A DNA stretch of 64,000 bases from Wuchereria bancrofti. Its lineage: Eukaryota; Nematoda; Chromadorea; Rhabditida; Onchocercidae. Positions 36,201 to 47,800 of this stretch are shown piece by piece; the stretch's first letter is position 1; every line of letters begins with the position of its first letter. The DNA lies in assembly GCA_005281725.1 (NCBI GenBank), contig SSBO01000009.1, positions 4,414,163 to 4,478,162 on the forward strand, read 5' to 3'. Below the pieces are notes generated by a model that was not told where the DNA came from, searched no databases, and was given only the letters and a program-made list of their open reading frames with translations. The translations under genes were made by a program, and so were the position numbers.

Positions 36201-39156
36201 GAACTATGTTTTCGATTAAAATCCTATCAGTTCACTGTGAATCAAATATATTTTAGCGGCAAGTAGTCACGTTGGTATTCAATTTTAGTTGGTAGTCAGT
36301 TTAATAAAAAAAATTGAATGGCAATGATTATTTCATTACTTCATAATAACAGATACTTTTGTAAAGAAGAAAATTACAATACTGAAACTGAAATCGCTCA
36401 AAGCATAATTCACTAAAATTTAGTACAATTTAGTACAAGAAGCCAAATTCTGGAATTCCTATTTATTGACATATTTGATAAAGTTTTCCAGGAATATTTA
36501 TTATCCAAAAAATTTCGATAAGTCTTAAAAATAACTCAAAGCTATTTAACAAGGGAGTTAATGTATTCTGATTAAGGATAAAAATATTTAAAGAATATCT
36601 CCAAATTTTCAATATAAGCAAGGATAAAGTACATAAAAGATTATTTACGCTATTTATTTAGCATGATAATCAACGGGGATGGAAGAAACTGTTATTTGAA
36701 CCGATACCTGAAAATATACAACTAAATTCATTGCAATTTCATTAAGGTAAAAACAGATCAGAAAATTGTTTATCCCGCTTAAATCTAATAAAAATAGCAT
36801 GTAAGTGGCATACAATCTGTGCTAACGCTTCTGCAAGTGTTAAGTAATTTTTTGTCGAGTTTTTGCGCTTAAAAGCTGCTGGAAGCAATGTAAGTCTACT
36901 TTTTATACACGTAATTTCAATGCAGTTAAAGACAGAAGTTTTTGCAGAAAATTGAAGAAGGATTAATTATATTAGAAAGCTATGTGAATTGAATGTACTG
37001 AATTAAATATGCTAGTTTTAGAGATATTTAATCCACTTTTTTTTGAAATACTTTAAGACTAAATTATTTTTTCCAAGAAAGATAACAAGTTTATCAACAG
37101 AAATCTGGATGGTTTGATAAATATAAAATTGTTAATTCAGAGAAAACTATATTCCGAATTTATTATTAGTCATTTCTGATCAAGAGTAATAGGACGAAAA
37201 GATTTATGCCCAAAACAAACTGATCTACCGATTTGTTCTCGAATTCTTTTGACAGTCTTAAATCATCCTTCCTTACTTCTTTTTAGATCACTCTACCCAT
37301 CTATCTTTAAAAATCAAATTCAAATTATTCACTACTTAGAATACATTAACTTCCGGTTGCCGCATTATCAAAGGTTCAAATTAAAGAACCTATGATGTAT
37401 AAATCATTTTTAATCTAAATTAATTATTTCCTATTCGTTATTGATTTTATTACTTAATTCAAAGACGCGAAAATTATGTTTAAATTATAAAATATAATTT
37501 TATACCGTTTATTTGAACCTTATCGAAGAAAAGAAATGAAAACCACTTGAAAGAAGAAATTATATGTATAGAATTTTACATATAATATCAAAAACTAAAT
37601 GGAAAAAATCTAACGCAATTGCAGATACTGTAATTTATTTTGAACCAGAATAATTTAACAGTGTTACTTATGCCAAAAATTCTTGTCTTTATTTAAAAAA
37701 ATTTAGAAAGTTACATCTTGCAACTAGTCAGTTCAGGCTTGTCAAGTAATTAGATAATTGCTGTTCATTATCTAATTACCTAATTACAGTTTCTCAATTT
37801 CCTTGCATACCGTCTCCAAACGCAACAACAACGATTTGCTTAATATTAATTAACATTCCAATAGAAAAAAATTTGCAGCATATCAAGTAGAGTGATTAAG
37901 TGTTGGTTAAAACACAAGAAAAAAATAATTCTTGGGTTAAATTTCTAAATTCAATAAGAATTTGTCATTTGTTTCATTCTCAACTCTACTTCCCTTTGGT
38001 ATTTTATCATTTTTTTATTTGGTTAACAATAAATGTCTCTCCTAACAAGACTAGAAATCTTAAAATTTAAGAAAATTAAACAGACATGTCGAGAGACACT
38101 TAAATACAAAGCAGAGGAATTTCCTAAAAAGTCTGGTTTTTTCCGTTTGAAGATTTTTATGAGAAGATTTCATAAAATTCTAATTATAAACAGGGCATAA
38201 ACATTCTATATTTGTCTTGTTTTGTTTTTTTTTTTGTTTTATTTCTCTTATTATACATACGATTTGACCTGCTGTTGTTCGAATAAAGTGACAATTGTGT
38301 CAGCACACAGGGTGGTCTCATAAATTATAGCATCCTTATCTGAAGGCTTTAATTAGTATTTGTTTTATCATTAAAAGAATTTGAAATGCTGGAAAATTTT
38401 GACAGAGTTTTTTGTGTTTATCTCTTCGTCTGTCTACTGAAATTGTACTTAGAATGTTAGTTTAGTCTCTTCTCTCATATTTTCCTTTTATCATAACAGA
38501 TTGATACTTATCTAATAATAGCATTAGTAATTTGTGCTACTGGCGAGCTATAAGAAGAAATTTTTCAATATTGTCTACATAAAAACATCCAAATTTGGTT
38601 TTGTTGGTTTTATTAAATTGAAAGATAAACTAAGTAATGTAAAATGATGAAAAAATATGTACTGAAAAAGGTAAGAAAGCAACCTATTGTCGCCCCATAA
38701 CATAATTAATGAAGAAAGCTTACAAGATAAGATGAAGTGGTATCCATATGGCAAAGATGATCAGTACGCCGAGGTCACCAACAGCATGAGACATGCAGGA
38801 ATAGCCGAAAGCATTTTGCAAATTCTTCGCAGTTATAATAACTACAACTGCAGCACCATTTGTTATGATACCGAACACTGATAGCTGTAATATGGGAGTT
38901 TGAATTGCATCAGCAACAAAAAACAAAAAATGTTGGGAATAAAAAAAAGGACACGTGGGTCCACTACACGTGACCTCTTATTATATTCTTATGATGTCAA
39001 CAGCACGTTAATGCACTGATGCGCAATTTTAGAATTTCATTATTATCTTGTTCATTTTCAATTAGCAGTAATAGAAACCGTAAAGCAGATCACAGCAGCG
39101 TAAATTTCATCCGTCCGGTTAGCTTGTATTATTTGTTCAGTGCTATTTAGCACCAT
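33268..39156 (-). CDS. serpentine receptor class X-like chemoreceptor GPCR, 293 residues
   Basis: Six exons, 39079-39156, 38724-38884, 35228-35466, 34890-35059, 33628-33693 and 33268-33435, join with matching phases (0, 2, 1, 0, 0) to a 293-residue seven-helix protein from ATG to TGA. Landmarks: N-glycosylation sites NST and NRT in the head, TM1 LSVFGIITNGAAVVVIITAK, the Srx-like NAFGYSCMSHAVGDLGVLI at TM2, LNRYIAIAKPFSY after TM3, the TM5 region CAQIISVYYDFYFN, a basic ICL3 (IRRRRAQEIRYFIQ) and WLTMHTTDGFV in TM7. The length and TM1/TM2/TM7 motifs match the nematode Srx family of chemosensory receptors, which is rare or reduced in many parasites. Junctions are GT-AG, but two donors are weak (GTTTCT, GTTATT). 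The second intron is 3.26 kb. A TTTTTCAG acceptor at 39183-39190 leaves a 26-base leader with a 4-codon uORF. Subfamily is tentative (Srx versus a near relative). Confidence 0.87.
34390..34605 (+). repeat. interspersed repeat, copy A
   Basis: Lies in the SRX-like intron upstream of the TM6 exon. It aligns in the same orientation with 62480-62632: AAACC(A/C)AATCTAC, GCAA(T/C)GTC, TTCCA..TGACA.TCACTCTT, AATGTTA.AAAGTA and CTCTTTACTCAC.GTAAT are shared. It is noncoding and of unknown class. Confidence 0.6.
34540..34589 (+). repeat. perfect 25-bp tandem duplication
   Basis: The 25-base unit beginning TTTACTCACAGTAATGCTAC occurs twice head to tail without mismatch inside repeat copy A; copy B at 62590-62625 has only one unit. 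Confidence 0.85.
35467..38723 (-). other. 3.26 kb intron of the SRX-like gene
   Basis: AT-rich, no exon recognised. It contains a perfect 13-bp hairpin at 37746-37779 and an 11-base tandem (ATTTAGTACA core) near 36418-36440. Confidence 0.7.
37746..37779. repeat. 13-bp perfect inverted repeat
   Basis: GTAATTAGATAAT and its exact reverse complement flank an 8-base loop (TGCTGTTC). Confidence 0.8.
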
Positions 39157-41442
39157 TTGAATATCCTAAGAATGATTCATTCCTGAAAAATATAATAATT
39201 TATAGATTGTGCATCTTTCTCGCCGAAAACCGAGATGAATATACAGGCGAAAATCTACTCACAATCCGGCATTTTTCTATACAAGAGTAAAATGAAGAAA
39301 AAAAGATCATGAATAGAAGAAGCTGGAATTAGTGTTATTATTCTTCATATTTCAGAAGATATTTCTACCTCTCTATCTGATTAAAATAAAACAAAGCACA
39401 TTGAGATTACGAAGTTGACAATGTTAAAGTTATGAATGAAAAATATGTTTCAGTAAGTATAACTCGTATTTTGTATTAAAATTTGTGCAATCATTATTCA
39501 AACATTTGAACATAAATCTTAATTGTTTATTATTTATGATGGCCATTTTAAAGTCGATACGTTTGCTGAAATTTGACGCTTGAGAAAGTCCGATTGGAAA
39601 ACAAAAGTGCTTGATAGCTAAAGTTTGATGAACACCTGCTTATCGGTGCTGCATAATTATAAAAAATTCATTATCTATAAAGCGAGAAAAAACAAACTTT
39701 GTACGGTACATTTCTCGTCAAAATTTTATGATTTAAAAGACTAATATTTCAGAAAGCTTTTTCTACAGTTCATTCTTATCTTTTGTGTTCTGCAAATTTA
39801 TTTTCTAAAACCCGTCATGTAGAAGAATAAAATAGTTTGCTGAAAATTATTGATAAGTGAATTTTTATCAGATATATTTGCTTGAGTGTATCAAGCACTT
39901 CTGAAACTAGCAAATTAAATGAACCTAGACATTTAAAAAATAGAAAGGACCAACTAACAATAAGAAAACGAACCCGATAATTATTAGATTTAAGTTCATT
40001 TTTTTCTTGCACATGATTATTTTCAGGACAGCATAATACTGATTGCAAAAAGGTCTAACTCCTATTTTGCATAAATGTTTTTAGTTTTAGGTAACAAGTA
40101 TGTATGCATATGTCACTTATCACTCAAATTATTCTCTAATTTAACGGCAAATCTAATTTCCCACTTTTTCAGCGAAATTTCTTTATTGCTAAACTTTCCA
40201 TGAGAATTTATTTAAGTGATACCATTTCCATTTCAAATCAAGTTTTTTCTTCGTTCATTTTATCAGAAATCAGTATAGATCACATACTATGCCAAAAAAG
40301 AAAAGATTAACTTGATGCACCTATCTTGTTGATTCCAGATTTAACTCCAAAAAAATTGCCGATTCAGTTGAATTGTTGATACATGATAAGCTCAAAAAAC
40401 TAGTCATCCCTTAAATATTTAAAAAAAAAAGCATTCTGTGTTATTAACAAATATTTAATCCTAGAACTTTTCAAAAACAACTTTACTACCAAATTATTTT
40501 GTCATTTGATTACCAAACCCAGAATATATCAACTCGCAAAGAAAAATGAAACTTTTTCAAATTTTCAAACAGAAATAAACATATGAAAGTCAGCTTCGGA
40601 CGATGATTGCATTTGAATATTAGGAAATAAAACTTCTTTATAAATAAGCAATTACTGAATTGAACATTCTGTGCAAATACAGTTGGAATAAATAAAATTA
40701 TATGCAAAAAAATTGAGTAGAATAAAAATAGCACAAAATGCTTGCTGTTATAATAGTGATAATAGATGAAAAATGATGAAACCTGCAAAGCGGTCGGAAA
40801 ATAAGACGTAAGATTAGATTATATTAGTCCTTAGATTGTAGATCTTACGGTGTCCAAATTGCGTCATTAAAGGCAGGTAATGTGAGTTGAATGGTGACTG
40901 ATGGCAATACTCATTCGATCAGTGAAATATTAGTCAATAAGCTAATTATCAGGTGTGTTTCAAAGATATATGAAAACAGCATTTTGATTCTACCTCCCAT
41001 ACATTCATTAAAGCATGATAATTAGCTTATCAACTAATGCTTTGCGGGAGCTTAGATGGATTGAAACTAAACTTCTATTTAATTAAAGGAATTAAAAAAA
41101 GTTATTGAAATCAGAAAGTGAGTTTTTAACCTAATTTATTATTAGTTTTTAACTATTTATTTGTTGAAAAACTAATTAAAAAAATTTGTTTAACTTAAAA
41201 TTAAGATTAAAAGTTAAATTTGGAGAGCTTTTTTGAGAATTATCAATAAAAAATAAGATAATTTAAGAAATTTGCAATTTAAGTGGGCAACTAAAATCAG
41301 CAACGGCAATCTCCAAAAGCGATAGGTAAGTGAAAAACGAGAAGTTTCTACCATGCCATCTTTTACAACATTCATTAATTTATAAAATCAAAAAACCATT
41401 CGAAATTTGAATTAAATTGAGAATTGAGAATTTTCTAGTCAG
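39157..41442. other. intergenic region between SRX-like and BAR genes
   Basis: No coding exon found. A strong GTAAGTG donor follows 41325 (GCGATAG just before it) and may end a noncoding first exon of the BAR gene. Confidence 0.5.
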
Positions 41443-43190
41443 TTGAAAGTGGATAAAGAATCAACAGTCCAACAAGAAACTAATGTAAAGGTGGAACAAC
41501 AACGTGGTGGTTTTCGGAAATTGCTGATGCGAATTAGTGAAAAAATTGGCACCACGGAAAAGACTGAATACACTAAATGCTTCAATGATATGTGCAAGGA
41601 AGTGGACGAATACAGAGTAAGCATAATAAATGATCAAAATCATATAATATGATATTAATAGTTGAATTTTGCTTTGAAATTCATTCATTTTGAAAAAATT
41701 CATTCTAAAATTATCATTTATTGGATAAGGGAAAATGTCAGATTATTTAGGTTATAATAGAGGATATAGCACAACAATTAATTTCTACTCTTCAACAAGA
41801 TCCACGTTATGTACCAAAACCACCAGGTAAAATGGAAGTTGAAGCTCCACCGCAGGAAGATCCTTTTGAATTATTGCAATTGGCGCTTAAGATAACAGGC
41901 AATCAGATGGAGTCAAAAAAAGTCATATTTCTCGTTAAATAGCGCTTTATTATTTAAAAAAATCATGGATATCCGTAAACAATATCCTATAGATTTGGTT
42001 TTATTTAAAATTAACTAATTAAATTTTATTTTATTTTGCTAATTAAATTTGAAATGGAAGATTATAAGAACCGTTTGGGCTATTTGCACCTCTGATGATC
42101 CATGTTACTGAAATGCTACTTTATATTAACTGCAGGAAGTCGAACAAATCCAAACTTCAGCACTCAAACTTGCGTCATTACATCGCGAATATCAGCAAAA
42201 AGGTCGCCGAGCCATACACAACATTCGGACGTTCATTAACGTCGATTACGAAAATATTCGAGACGCAAGGAACAGTATGTTGCGGCATGTTTGAAAACGA
42301 ATAACTTAAATTTAAAATTAAACGAAACTGGGACTTCAATTCAATTTTTTTCTTCAGTGCTAGAAAAATTTCGCCAAGAGCTTGATTTTGCGAAGTATGA
42401 ACTGAAAGGTGCTAAGACTCCTGAAACAATTCAAGTGAACAACGCCCTTTATGTTGACGCACTCAAAAATTTCCAGAAACAGTTGTGTGATGTATGAAAA
42501 CTTTTTAAAACCGAAAATTTTCTATTGTCGAAAAATGCATTGCTTAATTAGGAAAAAACTCAGATAATGATAATACTGGCAGCAATAAATGATAATAGTA
42601 GTAATTAAAATGATTATAAAATAACTAAAAATAAATAAGGCAGTAATAGTATTACTTGACAAAAAGATAACTCCGCAAATAATAAATTCTTTCGCCTAGG
42701 ATTTGGATTTGCTTTTTAAGTTTTAGTCATTGTATTAAAGCAAGTTATTGAACAAGCAAGTGCAATTGCAGAGATACTTACTTATAGACTGAAAGTATGC
42801 TGAAAAAGTTACCTGAAACTCGAGAGAAACATCGCATAGAAATTCTGAAATTTTTTCAGGTACTTAAATATTTTGTATTTTTAACTTGCAAGATGAAAGC
42901 TTTTTTTGCCCTTCCCTCCACGACCTCCTTATCTTTTTATTTGACCAATCGTGATGAAAAAAGCCGCATATTTTTTTCGTTTTCCCTTTTATCTAATTCC
43001 TTTTGAAAAGAAATAAGTAAATGGAAATAAAAAGTTCCGCTTTGATAGATACATTGGTTAGGTAATTAATTACATATGCAATGGAAATTCTTAAACTTTT
43101 ATGAACTTTGTTTTCCTGTTTGATTTTATTCAGATATTTGAGATGAATAGAATGGATATTGTGGGAAATACTTCGTTCTTGTATTGCTGA
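41443..43190 (+). CDS. N-BAR domain protein, endophilin-like, without SH3
   Basis: Exons 41443-41616, 41751-41921, 42136-42274, 42358-42491, 42788-42859 and 43134-43190 join in phase to 248 codons plus TGA. The head GGFRKLLMRISEKIG is an amphipathic H0-type helix, followed by the BAR signature TEYTKCFNDMCKEVDEY, a coiled helix two (HREYQQKGRRAIHNIRTFIN, LEKFRQELDFAKYELKGAKT) and helix three (NALYVDALKNFQKQL, REKHRIEILKFFQ). BAR dimers bind and bend membranes, for example at endocytic or autophagic sites. The chain stops right after helix three, so there is no SH3 domain. The first exon opens without ATG; the first in-frame ATG is internal (MRISEKIG, 41527). The true start is probably in an upstream exon I could not identify. 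The donor at 41922 (GTCATA) is weak, so that junction is less sure. Confidence 0.78.
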
Positions 43191-44871
43191 ACTAAAAGCT
43201 TTTATGTTGGAGCAAAAAATTTTTATAATTTTGTAGTTGATGAGAAAATATCATCAACACTGTGCCAATGCGACCATTTTGTCCATCTAAAGTTGAAGAA
43301 CCTATCCATCGATCTATGATGAAATGTTAAAGGATGTAAAAAAATCTGTTCAACTTTGCGCTAATGAAAAATTCTAATTTTTGTAATAAATTATTACTTA
43401 ATACTTCTAAAACTCCCATTTTTTGCTGAATTACTTAATAATGACCCGCTTATAATAGCTATATGAGTACTCATTAGATGAATATGCATATGCCGCATGA
43501 CAGATGGTCCCACGTGATTCACCTGCTTCGCAGTTATAATCTCTGATTTCTGAGAATTTATTTCCATCTGCAAACGGATCAGTAAAAAAATGGTATTATG
43601 TCGAAATTTTATAGAATAATAAATATTTAATATTAAAAATATTAAATCCTTACTAATATTTAGTTCATTTTAAATTAATTGCAATCAATTTAAATGTATT
43701 TGTCTATTGCTTTCAGACTAATCGCAACAATTTTTATTATTATTCCCATGAGAATTTTTAATTTCTTCATTAGTTTCTTCAAAAGGGAAAAACTTTTCGA
43801 AAATATTTGAATTGTATCTTTCAAAAGTTCTCAGCTCTTAAAGCAAGCACTTATTTTTGCAAAACTATTCTTATGAGATAGGATTACTGCTGAGAGATGG
43901 TACCAAAGTTAAATCGATAGAACAGACATGGACCCCAACGAGGACAGGTATAATCCTCCGTGAGAATATAAAAAATGCAGCTAGTTACTTTGAGAATATT
44001 ACGATGATAACAAAATTTTATTCAATAAAAGTTTCCAATCATAAAATGGCGAACAATGTAAAAATGAAAGCATACATGAAGAATAGACAATACAAAGCCA
44101 TTTTCATACAACTAACTACAATGTACTAATTAATTTAGCATAATTACTAGTAGGATATTTTTTAATGATTAAAAGATTGATATATAGCTTTAATGCGTAT
44201 TCATTTTAGTAGTTGCAGTAATCATTTCGAGTTCCTCTAGAATAGTAATCTTTCAAAAAAATCTAGGTCAAAATCCCTTTAGGTAGGTAGCTTTATTGAT
44301 CCCAAATAATATGAATTGAACAAAACTTCATTAAAAAAGAAGAAATAAATGAAGTGTGGACAAAGTGCGTAAACATGAAAAAGAAACGGAAAGAGATCAG
44401 CAAAAAGTGCATGATACAAAGGTTAAAGTAAGTTGGCGAGGAAATGAAAGAGTAATTTTAATTACATAATACTTTTAAATTCATTCCCGTATACCTGAGA
44501 TAGACAAAAGTCTTTCGCTATTATTGTTGCTAGAAACCTGAAAAAATGAATAATTTTGATGTTCACTTCAGATCGCAAAATCATCATTTCTTTTTTTGCA
44601 TATTTAAAGATGAGACCCGATTCTTATATTTCTTAGTAATATTACTTAGAATAATGTTACTTAGAGTAGTTGTAAGACGTACGACTATCTAGTAACATGA
44701 CTTAGAGTAGTTACAAAAGTTATTTGATATAAAAATACTTAACAAGGTTGGCTATTTGTAAGAGAAATGCTTAAACAAGATAACTAACCAGAATGTGTAA
44801 GAGCAGCACAGTAACACCCTAAACGAATGTCAAATCGAATCATGAAATTCAGTTGTATTATCAATATCAGA
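43191..44871. other. spacer between convergent BAR and neprilysin-like genes
   Basis: An open frame of 90 codons at 43857-44129 (plus) begins with TTG and has no splice support or recognisable motif. Direct imperfect repeats of TTACTTAGAGTAGTT occur near 44640-44715. Confidence 0.5.
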
Positions 44872-47800
44872 TCACCAAATGGAACACTTCTTTACTGGAT
44901 TCATCGGTGAACCTTTGGGACAGTGGAATGCTTCAGAGAATTCAGGTCGATTTTGAAGTGGTATTATGGCACGATATTTGCTTGGTGCATGCACATCCGC
45001 CATTATAATTTGCAAGTAATGTTTCGGCCTTATCAACGAGCACCAATTCTAAACGAATAGACTATAACTGGTAAGATAAATAATGAGATATAAAATAGAA
45101 TAGGTTTAAGAATTTCTCTCTACTTGTTTAAAAAAAAAATCGTAAAAAGTAAATTCATTTAAAAATTCCTTGTCATTTTAACCAAAATTAATGACAAAAA
45201 TTTAATATGAGCCAAAATATTTTATTATTTTCAGTCACTCATTAAATTAAACATTGGAAAAGTGAAAGGAAAAAGTTTAACTAATGAAGTTACATTTGCA
45301 TAAGCAAGGAAAAACATCTGTGTACTAGTCATATTTTGAAAACCTGGCAGTGCTGCTTCTTGACGAGAATTTTCTTCAACCCATGATTTATAGGCCTAGA
45401 AGTGAAATCAAGTCACAATATCATAATAAGCAATAGTAAATCAAGACTTGAATCCATCTGAAACTTCAAAATTTGCTGTAATCAAATAATTGAAAAGATA
45501 ACAAACTATAAATGCTGTCTTTACGCCAGCATTATCAGCAATGTTTTCGCCAACAGACAGTTGACCATTTAAATGTACACCAGCTTCTTCCACTTTTACT
45601 GCATTGTATTGTTTTATAAAGCATTCCGTCTTCTCGTAAAATTTACGTGCTGTCTCTACATCCCACCAATTATGCAAATTACCGTATTCATCAAAACGAC
45701 CACCTGAATGATCAATTAGCTGAATAATCGTGAAATTCATAAAAGACAAAATTGAAGCTGCGCGTAGATAAGTGAAATTATTAAACAAACCTTGATCATC
45801 GAAGGCATGCGACACCTCGTGTCCAATAACAGCGCCAACCATCGCATAAGTAATATAACTTGGTACACCGGGTGACATAAATGGAAATTGCAATATACCA
45901 GCCGGAAATACTGAAGATTGTAAAAATTTATAAAATTTGCGACAAGAAATTGCCTATTTACATCAACATTCATTACCTTACAGTAATTTGAACTGAAACT
46001 GACTCATTTCATTCAAGTTGGGCGCATAATAAGCGTCAACCTGAGCTGGACCTTGGAACCAAATCGATGTATCCACAAATTTCTTCAACCGCATTAGCTC
46101 ATCGGTAATGCGCATACATTTAATACGTATTGTAAATTCAAGCAGTGATTCATCAGCTGTAGTTTCAGGCTGAAAAAAATTTTTGATGGTACTAATAATT
46201 CGACGTACGAGAAATTTAACACCATCCAAATTATTTCTCGCTATATGAGTTATGATGCTTTAATTACCGGCGTTTCTTAAAAATTTTTAAGAACACGAAG
46301 GCATAGTTAAAAATAATTAAGACAATTCTTTAAACTTGCCAAGGCCCAGTTTTTCTCCATATAACTTTCGTTGAATATGTAAGAAGGGAATCCACTCTTG
46401 TAATTTATATGCTGTGCTTTAATGACAGCTCGTCTTCGTGTCTCTTCATCCATCCAATCGACAGTTTGTAATTGCTTGATTAATTCATTTTTGAAATGTT
46501 TAGTCAGATCGTTCATCTAAATGAATGATTGTTTTTGCTATTATTCGAATAAATATTGCAATCTATTTAATTGAAAATCAAAATATTTTCATTTCTTATT
46601 TAAATTTAAAGATTCTGTTAAATTTCAGTGTTATAGGTTTAATTTAAAGATAAAAGGTAAACGTTTGATACAATAAAATTTAAATTCCAAGATTTACTTT
46701 CTTCATGGATCTCAACTGATCAAAATGATTAGCTACATAAAGTCTTCCAACTGGCATATCAATCATTACTGTAGCAAGAAAAACGCAGTCTTCCCATCTG
46801 GAAAGATCAGTAAATTTATTGGGATAATAAGTTAAATTTTGCTATCTCTAAACAGTTCGATGATAAAATAATTATTGCAGATACTATAATTTAGATACAA
46901 AGATAACTTAGATACAAAGATATTAGATTTTAAGTTCAATTTATGGAAGTTAGAATACTGACATTTTTTGAAATGACTGATGTGATCATAGAGTGGTTTT
47001 TCAACCTTCACCATCCCCATTTTCTACTAAAAAAAGCAAATCAAACCTATCCGGAACTGGAATGCTGGGTAAACCGGTTTGATTAGCTTTGAACGCATAG
47101 AATGGTTCTCGCATTACAGGTGACAAAAATGGTGAATAGCCCTGAATTACTCGCCACAACACATAATTAGCAATGATTTGTTTACTAGACCGTCGCATCA
47201 CTTCCTGTAACGGTTTAATTTTTGTAGTCACGACTCCGTTTTTCATTTTTTTTTAGATCCCACACAATCTTCAAGAATAATTCGCACAGGAAAGCTTATC
47301 TATAGGTGACGGAAACCTTTTTGTAATAAAAATGATATTAGTAACGATAGTATACCTGAATTCGACGAAAATACTCCGGTTCTCGTATGATTACTGTATC
47401 GTTTGGACTGAGTTTCTCTAAACCACCGAACATTGTGTGAATGTATGTGATCAGATCTATCTGAAAGTTTTCATTTCCTACTTCACTTTATTTAACTTTA
47501 TTATATGACACTGTCCCCAGCAGTAGTAATGTTTAATTTGAAAATTTTGTGACTTGCATAGAGATATTCATTATTTATTATCCAGCTTATACTATAAAAA
47601 ATATTAGTAAAATTCACGTGTGGAAAGATACTGCCTAATTGCCAGAGCTGAAATCGATTATTACCACGTTCCGGATTACGTCGAGTCATTTCATCAGCCG
47701 AGAAATTCACCAGTCGTAACTCAAACTCAATTGTTTTTTTCATGTCATGTTTGGCTTGCGTTGGGTCAGCTCCTAAAAATTAGAATTTAATTTATTCTCA

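Noticed and set aside
41439..41703. Minus-strand frames of 61-80 codons
   Set aside because: Shadows of the first BAR exon.
43857..44129. 90-codon plus-strand frame next to the BAR gene
   Set aside because: Starts with TTG, no acceptor of quality, no recognised domain.
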